In this document: one piece after another, positions 25,698 through 32,232 of the stretch
Layout of the letters: every line of letters starts with the position of its first letter
How positions within the stretch are numbered: the stretch's first letter is position 1
Assembly: GCA_016342715.1 (NCBI GenBank)
Contig: JAEINW010000034.1
Coordinates: 1 to 32,232, forward strand
From: Salinivirgaceae bacterium
GTDB taxonomy: Bacteria > Bacteroidota > Bacteroidia > Bacteroidales > SZUA-534
DNA: 32,232 nt
Direction of reading: 5' to 3'
Translations under genes and position numbers: made by a program
Notes under the pieces: generated by a model
What the model was told of the DNA's origin: nothing
What the model saw: only the letters and a program-made list of their open reading frames with translations
Databases searched by the model: none

Positions 25698-25715
25698 TGT
25701 GCAATCGATTGTACA
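25698..25715. promoter_or_regulatory. LacI-type operator 2, upstream of lacI
   Basis: TGTGCAATCGATTGTACA is an 18-bp palindrome with one mismatched pair, centred on CG. It lies just upstream of the -7 box of lacI and covers its -33 region, so binding should repress lacI and the genes behind it. Its centre is 192 bp from that of operator 1, close enough for a DNA loop. Confidence 0.7.
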
Positions 25716-25725
25716 AATAAAGTTT

Positions 25726-25733
25726 TATATTTG
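25726..25733 (+). promoter_or_regulatory. Probable -7 box of the lacI-GH92-susC operon
   Basis: TATATTTG is a perfect TAnnTTTG box 28 bp upstream of the lacI start codon. The expected -33 position falls inside operator 2. Confidence 0.5.
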
Positions 25734-25761
25734 AATTATTAAATCTAATTACTGTTTTTTT

Positions 25762-26754
25762 ATGGGTGAAAAAATTACCACCATACAAGACATTGCCGAT
25801 CGATTAAAGATAACCAGATCAACGGTGTCTAGAGCTTTGAGTGATAGCCCTAGAATAAGCGACAAAACAAAGAAGAAAGTTCGTGAGATTGCAAAAGAGT
25901 TAAACTATGTACCAAATACTCTTGCATCAAATTTAAGAAAAGGAAAATCGTTTACCATCGCCTATGTGGTTCCTGATATATCGAACCCATTTTTTGCAAA
26001 AATTGGTCGCTTAATTGAAAGCATCGCTCTTAAAGAAGGTTATTTTTTATTAGTGGGTAGCACTGATGAAGATGCTAAAAAGGAGGAGGCTCTAATTAAC
26101 AATTTAATGAATCGTCAAATTGATGGTTTGGTATTAGCTTCAACAAAGGTTAATAGTAAAGTGGTTAAGAATTTAGTTGATAGAAATTTTCCTTTAATAC
26201 TCTTTGATCGCGTGGATGAAAAGGTAGATGGAAATTATGTATTGGTTGAAAATGAACAGTCGATGCAAAAAGCAACAGAAAGCTTAATTCTTCAGGGTTG
26301 TAAAAAGTTAGGGTTGCTTTCAATTACTCCAGAATTATATCCCTTAAATGCAAGGATTGCTGGGTTTAAAAAGGCTTTAGAAAGCAATCATTTTGAAATT
26401 AATACTGATTTAATTAGAAAAGTTGACAATAATAATATTAAGGAAAGTACTCATGCTGAAATGGCTTATTTAATTGAACAAGAGGTTGATGGAGTAGTAT
26501 TTACCAATAATACCATGGCATCGCAGGCAATTTGGAATGTGAATATGTATTATAAAGATTTAGCTGAGAAATTAAAATTTGCTTCGTTTGATAATTTAGA
26601 GCTTTTTGATTATTCATTGCCCAAAATTACATCGATTGCACAGCCAATTGAATTTATTGCTAGAAATATCGCACATATGCTTCTCGATTTAATGGACAAA
26701 AAGGAAATGCAGGTAAAGAAATTGGTTCTGGAGCCAAACTTAATTAAGCGTTAA
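25762..26754 (+). CDS. LacI family transcriptional regulator
   Basis: This is a DNA-binding repressor with a sugar-type ligand domain. The N-terminal HTH (TTIQDIADRLKITRSTVSRALSD summarises as residues about 6-28) is followed by the hinge helix NTLASNLRKG (about 53-62) and a periplasmic-binding-protein-like ligand domain (about 65-330). The length of 330 aa is standard. Two CG-centred palindromes in the upstream region are its likely operators and suggest autoregulation. The gene is followed after 26 bp by the GH92 mannosidase and then susC, so mannose or a mannoside breakdown product is the likely ligand. The family is certain; ligand and regulon are inferred. Confidence 0.92.
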   Translation: MGEKITTIQDIADRLKITRSTVSRALSDSPRISDKTKKKVREIAKELNYVPNTLASNLRKGKSFTIAYVVPDISNPFFAKIGRLIESIALKEGYFLLVGSTDEDAKKEEALINNLMNRQIDGLVLASTKVNSKVVKNLVDRNFPLILFDRVDEKVDGNYVLVENEQSMQKATESLILQGCKKLGLLSITPELYPLNARIAGFKKALESNHFEINTDLIRKVDNNNIKESTHAEMAYLIEQEVDGVVFTNNTMASQAIWNVNMYYKDLAEKLKFASFDNLELFDYSLPKITSIAQPIEFIARNIAHMLLDLMDKKEMQVKKLVLEPNLIKR

Positions 26755-26780
26755 ACGCATCGAAATTTTATTTAGAAAAC

Positions 26781-29732
26781 ATGAAACGTTGTTTTAGGAT
26801 AGTTTATAAAATATTTTTTATTGGTTTTGTACTAATTGCTTGTAGAACAGAAACAAGAATACAATTAACGAATTGGGTCGATCCTTTTATTGGCACAGGT
26901 GGTCATGGACACACATATCCGGGGGCAACCCTTCCTTTTGGTATGGTTCAATTAAGTCCCGATACTCGTTTAACCGGATGGGATGGCTGCTCTGGTTATC
27001 ATTATTCCGATTCTATTATTTATGGTTTTTCGCATACGCACTTAAGTGGAACAGGGGTGTCAGACTATGGTGATGTTCTCATAATGCCATTTTCAGGTAA
27101 GAATAATTTGCAAGGTGGTTATATAGATGAAAACACAAAAACTGATAAAGGTTACGGATCGGTATTTAGAAAAGAAACGGAAGTAGCAAAACCTGGATAT
27201 TATAAGGTCCATTTAGATAAGGATGATATTGACGTTGAACTAACTTCAACGGAAAGAGTTGGTTTTCATAAGTATACCTTTGCTAATGGCAATGATCAGA
27301 AAGTAATTCTTGATTTGTTGCACAGAGACAAGGTTTTAGAATCATCAATCAAAATAAGTTCGGAAAATGAAATTGTTGGTCATAGAATTTCAAATTCTTG
27401 GGCTGAAGAACAGCATGTTTATTTTGTGATTCAATTTTCAAAAAAAATAGCATCAAAAAAAATATATAAAAATGATATTGTTGAAATGGCAACCTCATTG
27501 GAAGGTGAAAATCTGAAGGTCATTTTAACCTTTGAAAAATCTGATGATCCGCTCTTGGTGAAAGTGGGAATTTCAGCAGTTGATATTGAGGGAGCCAGAA
27601 AAAATATTGAAACTGAAGTTCCTGACTGGGATTTTGAAAATGTTAAACAAAAGGCAAATGATAGATGGGAAAAACAATTATCTAAAATTGAAGTTAAGGG
27701 TGGAAGTGATACCGATAAAATAAAATTTTATACGGCATTGTATCACACCATGGTTGTTCCAAATTTATTTATGGATGTTGATAAAAGGTATCGTGGTACC
27801 GATTTAAAAATTCATACGGCCGATAATTTTACAAATTATACCATTTTCTCGTTGTGGGATACTTACCGTGCTGCGCATCCATTATATACCTTAATTGAAA
27901 GAGAAAAAACGCTGGATTTTATTAACACCTTTTTAAATCAATATAAAAATGGGGGGCAATTGCCGGTGTGGGAATTGGCTGGAAATTATACGGGTTGTAT
28001 GATTGGTTATCATTCGATTCCGGTGATTGTTGATGCTTATATTAATGGAATTACTGATTTTGATACCGAACTGGCTTTGGAAGCAATGCTAGCAAGTGCA
28101 AATGCCAATAAATTGGGCTTAGAACCTTATCGTGAATTTGGTTACATACCTTCAAATTTAGAAGCCGAATCGGTTTCAAAAACCTTAGAATATGCTTACG
28201 ACGACTGGTGTATTGCTCAGTTTGCAAAGAAGATTGGGAATGATACCGTGTATAATGAATTTATTCAGAGAGCACAGAACTATAAAAATATTTTTGATCC
28301 AGAAACGGGATTTATGCGGGCAAAATACGATGCCACCTTTGTTAATCCATTCAATCCATCAGAGGTTAATTTTCATTACACAGAGGCCAATTCATGGCAA
28401 TATTCTTTTTATGCGCCACAAGATGTAAATGGTTTAATTGAATTAATGGGCGGAAACGAATCATTTGAAAATAAATTAGATTCTCTTTTTATAGTTTCTT
28501 CAGAAACATCGGGTCGGCAACAAGTTGATATTACCGGACTTATTGGTCAATATGCTCATGGAAACGAACCAAGCCATCACATGGCCTACTTATACTCATT
28601 TATAGGTAAACCTCACAAAACTCAGGAATATGTAAATCAAATTAAGGAAACTTTGTATTCTGTAAATCCTGATGGACTTTCAGGAAATGAAGATTGTGGA
28701 CAAATGTCGGCTTGGTATGTGATGAGTGCTATGGGTTTTTATCCGCTTACTCCAGCTTCGGGAAAATATATTTTAGCTACGCCAACCTTTAAAGAAGTTA
28801 CTATTCATTTAGAAAATGGGAAAGAATTTAATATAAAAGCTTCCAGACTGAGCAAAAAGAATTTTTATGTGGACGAAACCTATTTAAATGGAGAAAAATA
28901 TAATCGATTATATCTTTCTGTTAAAGATGTTTTAAATGGTGGCGCATTTACTTTTAAGATGTCAAACAAACTGCATGCAGAGAGAATTTACACAAAAGAA
29001 GAACTTCCCAAAGAAAATATTGACACAAAGAAAATTACTATTGCACCCTATGCAGTCTCATTGTCAAATGTTTTTACAGATACTATTGAGCTTGAGTTAA
29101 AATCGCCTCAAAAAGAGGCTGAAATTTTTTATTATTTCGACAATAGTAAAGTTGAAAAGTTCACTTCACCCATAAAAATAACTGAAAACAAAAGCATTCA
29201 TTTTTATTCTGAATTTAAGGGAGTTAAAAGCAGTGATGTAAAATCGTCATATTTTAAAATACCTAAAAACAGAACTATCACAATTAAAGAGAAGTATGCT
29301 CCTCAATATGCTGCAAATGGCGATAAATCTGTTATTGATGGCATTACAGGAGGAAACGATTTTAGGTTAGGTGCATGGCAAGGTTACTGGGGTATTGATT
29401 TTGATGCTACTATTAATTTGGGTAAAGTAATCAATATTAAAAAGCTTGAATTAAGTTGTTTGCAAGATAGTCGATCGTGGATTTTTATGCCCAACAAAGT
29501 GGAATTTTTCATTTCCTTAAATGGAAAAGAATTTCAAAAGGTAGGTGAGGCTTTTCCAAAAACAAAAGTTGAAGATTATCAAGTGAAAACAGAATTGTTA
29601 AGTGTAGATATAAAAAACGAAAACGCAAAATATATTAGGGTTGTGGCTCATAATCAGGACTTAGTTCCCGAATGGCATTTGGGCGCAGGTAATCCACGTT
29701 GGGTTTTTGTTGATGAATTATTCATCAAGTAA
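26781..29732 (+). CDS. GH92 family alpha-mannosidase lipoprotein with C-terminal accessory domains
   Basis: This is an exo-acting alpha-mannosidase of glycoside hydrolase family 92 (Ca2+-dependent, inverting), used in breakdown of N-glycans or mannans. Signal residues 1-21 end in LIAC, so it is lipid-anchored. The N-terminal and catalytic domains span about 30-740, with hallmarks WVDPFIGTGGHGHTYPGAT, PFGMVQLSPDTR, GYHYSDS, FSHTHLSGTG, GNEPSHHMAYLY and GNEDCGQMSAWYV. Beyond the usual length of about 750 aa come an Ig/chitobiase-C-like domain (about 755-830) and a discoidin/F5-8C-type domain (about 845-983) that may bind carbohydrate. The gene lies 26 bp after lacI and 10 bp before susC. Family certain; alpha-1,2 linkage preference is an inference. 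Confidence 0.93.
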   Translation: MKRCFRIVYKIFFIGFVLIACRTETRIQLTNWVDPFIGTGGHGHTYPGATLPFGMVQLSPDTRLTGWDGCSGYHYSDSIIYGFSHTHLSGTGVSDYGDVLIMPFSGKNNLQGGYIDENTKTDKGYGSVFRKETEVAKPGYYKVHLDKDDIDVELTSTERVGFHKYTFANGNDQKVILDLLHRDKVLESSIKISSENEIVGHRISNSWAEEQHVYFVIQFSKKIASKKIYKNDIVEMATSLEGENLKVILTFEKSDDPLLVKVGISAVDIEGARKNIETEVPDWDFENVKQKANDRWEKQLSKIEVKGGSDTDKIKFYTALYHTMVVPNLFMDVDKRYRGTDLKIHTADNFTNYTIFSLWDTYRAAHPLYTLIEREKTLDFINTFLNQYKNGGQLPVWELAGNYTGCMIGYHSIPVIVDAYINGITDFDTELALEAMLASANANKLGLEPYREFGYIPSNLEAESVSKTLEYAYDDWCIAQFAKKIGNDTVYNEFIQRAQNYKNIFDPETGFMRAKYDATFVNPFNPSEVNFHYTEANSWQYSFYAPQDVNGLIELMGGNESFENKLDSLFIVSSETSGRQQVDITGLIGQYAHGNEPSHHMAYLYSFIGKPHKTQEYVNQIKETLYSVNPDGLSGNEDCGQMSAWYVMSAMGFYPLTPASGKYILATPTFKEVTIHLENGKEFNIKASRLSKKNFYVDETYLNGEKYNRLYLSVKDVLNGGAFTFKMSNKLHAERIYTKEELPKENIDTKKITIAPYAVSLSNVFTDTIELELKSPQKEAEIFYYFDNSKVEKFTSPIKITENKSIHFYSEFKGVKSSDVKSSYFKIPKNRTITIKEKYAPQYAANGDKSVIDGITGGNDFRLGAWQGYWGIDFDATINLGKVINIKKLELSCLQDSRSWIFMPNKVEFFISLNGKEFQKVGEAFPKTKVEDYQVKTELLSVDIKNENAKYIRVVAHNQDLVPEWHLGAGNPRWVFVDELFIK

Positions 29733-29742
29733 TTAAAAAATT

Positions 29743-32232
29743 ATGTTAGAAAGATTGATGAAAATATTTTTACTAATTGTTTCGGTTTTTTGCACAATTA
29801 ATCTTAATGCACAAGATATTATTCTTACTGGAAAGGTTAGAGATAAATCTGATAGCCAGTCTTTGCCAGGGGTTAATGTTATGGTTAAAGGAACCTTAAT
29901 TGGAACAGTAACCAATTTTGATGGAAATTTTACTTTGAAGTTAAATGAAATGCCAAATCAGATTGAAATTAGTTTTATTGGCTACCAAACCCAGATTGTT
30001 GATGTAAATAATAAAATGGTTTTTAATATTGAGCTTGAGCTTGATGCTGCCGAATTGGATGAAGTTGTGGTAACAGCTTTAGGAATTAAACGCGACAAAA
30101 AATCGCTGGGCTATGCGGTTCAGGAGATAAAAAGTGACGAGCTTAATGCTGCAAAAGATGTGAATGTTATAAATCAGTTGGCAGGGAAAGTTGCTGGTTT
30201 AAGAATAACAAGTACAACGGGCGGACCTGGTTCCTCGTCAAGAGTTGTTTTACGAGGAAATACTTCTTTGGATGGCGATAATCAAGCATTGATTGTGGTT
30301 GATGGAGTTGCTATTGATAATAGTACATCTAACTCAACAGGGCAATGGGGTGGTTTCGATTTTGGTAGTGGAATAAACGATATTAACTCAGAAGATATTG
30401 AAAGTGTATCAGTTTTAAAAGGCGCTTCAGCAGCAGCATTGTATGGTTCAAGAGCTTCGAATGGTGTAATAATAATAAGCACAAAAAAGGGAAGTAAAAG
30501 TAAAGGTTTGGGAATAAGTTTTTCTACCAATACTACTTTCGAAAATGCGTATATTTTGACAGATTTCCAAAATGAATATGGTGCCGGACGAAATGGAAAA
30601 TTTGAAGGAGCCTGGGAAATTAAGGATGGAATTCCAGTTTTTAACACAAATTCGGCATTATCATTTGGTAGCTGGGGACCAAAAATGGAAGGCCAGACCA
30701 TTATTGATTGGGATGGAAAGCAGAAAACATTTGATCCACAGCCCAATAATTATAAAGATTATTTTAGAACAGGTGTTACAAGTACCAATTCTCTTTCAGT
30801 ACAAAATAGTTTTGATAAATTGAGTTTTCGGTTTTCCTATTCAAATTTGTTCAATGAAGATATTGTTCCAAACACAAACTTGAGAAAGAATATGTTTTCT
30901 GTGAATTCAAGTTATAGTTTTAATTCAAAACTGACGGCTAACTATTCAATTTCATACACCAATCAAAAGGCACAAAACCGTCTGGGTTTGTCAAATAGTC
31001 TTAGTGCACCTAGGAATATTATTATGATGCCAAGGCATATTAGTGATGGTTCCTTAAAAAATAATATGGAGAATACCAACGGTGAAGAACAGGTTTGGTA
31101 CACCAACTGGGGCTGGATGACCAATCCATATTTCTATCATAGCTATAATTTAAATCACGACACAAAAAACAGGATTATTAGTGGTTTAAGCCTTAATTAT
31201 TCTTTAAATGAAAATATTTCTGCAATGATTCGTGGAAATGTTGATGCTCATAATATGGATATGGATTTGCGTGAAGCTTATAATAGTTTTTACAATCCTC
31301 AAGGGAATTATACGGAATCAAATGAAAGATTTAAAAAGTACCAATCGGATGTTTTATTATCATTTAACAAAGATATTAGCGAGGATCTAAAAATTTCAGG
31401 AAATGCTGGTGGAAGTTTTGAATATTGGAAAAGGAGGGATGAATATCAAACAGTGAAAGATACATTGAATGGGCCTTATGAATATATAATTCCAAATAAT
31501 TCAAATGTTAAAGGCGATACCAATGTTTATGAAAAATTGGTTACTTCTATTTACGCAACAGCACAAGTAAGCTATAAAAACTACTTGTTTTTAGATGCCA
31601 CCATTCGTAAAGATTGGAGTTCGACCTTGCCGGCTGAAAATCGTGGATTTTCTTATCCATCTCTTTCGCTGGGCTATGTTTTTACTGACCATTTGCAATT
31701 TAAATCTTCACTCATACCATATGGTAAATTAAGGTTGTCAGTTGCAAAAGTTGGTAGCGATTCTGATCCGTATAAACTACAGAAAACTTATGTTGGGGAT
31801 GAAAATGCATATGAAATGCAACCCATGAGTTATGTAACAAGAGTAGTTCCATTGGCAAATATGAAACCTGAAATGACAACATCGTATGAAGTGGGAACCG
31901 ATTTGCGGTTTTTTGATAATAGAATTGCCGTTGATTTTTCTGCATATTGGGCAACAACCAAGGATCAAATATTAGAAACGAATATCTCAGCAGCATCAGG
32001 ATCACCAAAAGCAGTTATAAATACAGGAGAGGTTCAAAATAATGGAATTGAATTGCAACTTAATTTTAAGGTGATAAAAACAAAAGATTTTAAATGGAAT
32101 ATGACTTTGAATTATGCGAAAAATTATTCTAAAGTAGTAGCCTTAGATCAGGGCTTAAATAAATATGAATTACTAAATCAGTGGACAATTAATGTAGAGG
32201 CTCGCCCTGGACATCCTTACGGTGACATTGTG
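29743..32232 (+). CDS. SusC/RagA family TonB-linked outer membrane receptor (partial, 3' end outside window)
   Basis: The frame is open from the ATG at 29743 through 830 codons to the window edge, with no stop. This is an outer-membrane TonB-dependent transporter that imports oligosaccharides together with a SusD lipoprotein. A signal peptide (cut near NLNAQ; an alternative ATG at 29758 gives a shorter one) is followed by a carboxypeptidase-D-regulatory-like domain (about 27-105). Then come the TonB box DEVVVTALG (106-114), the plug domain (about 115-250, with the GASAAALYGSRASNGVI motif) and part of the beta-barrel. Complete family members have about 950-1100 residues, so the last one to two hundred or more are missing. 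It follows GH92 by 10 bp in the same operon. A susD gene is expected just beyond the window. Confidence 0.93.
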   Translation, partial: MLERLMKIFLLIVSVFCTINLNAQDIILTGKVRDKSDSQSLPGVNVMVKGTLIGTVTNFDGNFTLKLNEMPNQIEISFIGYQTQIVDVNNKMVFNIELELDAAELDEVVVTALGIKRDKKSLGYAVQEIKSDELNAAKDVNVINQLAGKVAGLRITSTTGGPGSSSRVVLRGNTSLDGDNQALIVVDGVAIDNSTSNSTGQWGGFDFGSGINDINSEDIESVSVLKGASAAALYGSRASNGVIIISTKKGSKSKGLGISFSTNTTFENAYILTDFQNEYGAGRNGKFEGAWEIKDGIPVFNTNSALSFGSWGPKMEGQTIIDWDGKQKTFDPQPNNYKDYFRTGVTSTNSLSVQNSFDKLSFRFSYSNLFNEDIVPNTNLRKNMFSVNSSYSFNSKLTANYSISYTNQKAQNRLGLSNSLSAPRNIIMMPRHISDGSLKNNMENTNGEEQVWYTNWGWMTNPYFYHSYNLNHDTKNRIISGLSLNYSLNENISAMIRGNVDAHNMDMDLREAYNSFYNPQGNYTESNERFKKYQSDVLLSFNKDISEDLKISGNAGGSFEYWKRRDEYQTVKDTLNGPYEYIIPNNSNVKGDTNVYEKLVTSIYATAQVSYKNYLFLDATIRKDWSSTLPAENRGFSYPSLSLGYVFTDHLQFKSSLIPYGKLRLSVAKVGSDSDPYKLQKTYVGDENAYEMQPMSYVTRVVPLANMKPEMTTSYEVGTDLRFFDNRIAVDFSAYWATTKDQILETNISAASGSPKAVINTGEVQNNGIELQLNFKVIKTKDFKWNMTLNYAKNYSKVVALDQGLNKYELLNQWTINVEARPGHPYGDIV

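Noticed and set aside
26631-26642. ATCGATTGCACA in the 3' part of lacI as a third operator
   Set aside because: Only one half-site matches the operator; the other half does not, and the position is inside coding sequence.
30282-32008. Minus-strand ORFs within the susC gene
   Set aside because: They are antisense to an uninterrupted SusC frame with clear domain motifs.

Overview
The window is about 32 kb of AT-rich chromosome from a member of the Bacteroidota, most likely a Bacteroidales/Marinilabiliales-type marine or anaerobic lineage (the order is an inference). The phylum call rests on four things. There is a SusC/RagA outer-membrane receptor beside a GH92 mannosidase. Start codons lack Shine-Dalgarno sequences. 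Promoter -7 boxes of the form TAnnTTTG recur. Families such as SiaB/SiaC (DUF6272/DUF1987) and transglutaminase lipoproteins with the GACEP motif are present. No rRNA, tRNA, CRISPR array or intact insertion sequence was seen.

Layout. 1-628 has no gene; it holds a truncated 24-bp tandem repeat, short GC-rich palindromes and a 171-bp MITE-like element bounded by 17-bp inverted repeats and a 7-bp direct repeat. 629-3429 (+) carries a C-terminal processing protease and an NAD-salvage pair (PnuC-type transporter plus a NadR-like ribosylnicotinamide kinase). 3415-10667 (-) carries a YihY/BrkB membrane protein, a large Cache-HAMP-GAF-PAS-hemerythrin sensor and the ClpB disaggregase. 10942-15437 has an M23 peptidase (+), a MATE exporter (-) and a DPP IV-type S9 peptidase (-). 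15915-20327 (+) is a probable three-gene export operon: lipoprotein, small secreted protein and an ABCG-like half transporter with an unusual N-terminus. 20379-21324 (-) is a SiaB-SiaC kinase/phosphoprotein pair. 21456-22836 (+) is a PfkB sugar kinase overlapping a DUF4268 gene. 22888-25494 (-) is a transglutaminase-like lipoprotein. 25762-32232 (+) is lacI - GH92 - susC, the start of a polysaccharide-utilisation locus cut by the window end.

How the genes fit together. The right end reads as a mannoside-utilisation locus: a LacI-type regulator with two near-identical CAATCGATTGTAC sites in the divergent intergenic region, a surface or periplasmic alpha-mannosidase lipoprotein and a TonB-dependent receptor. 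The same sites probably also control the divergent transglutaminase lipoprotein. The SiaB/SiaC pair keeps the phospho-acceptor Thr68 but has no SiaA phosphatase or SiaD diguanylate cyclase near it. The hemerythrin sensor lacks one of the five iron-binding histidines and has no recognisable output domain. ClpB has twin operator-like repeats exactly 30 bp apart upstream.

Most genes are ordinary and intact. The items most worth a second look are the SiaB/SiaC pair without its usual partners, the altered hemerythrin sensor, the ABC transporter trio, the LacI operators and the MITE-like element.
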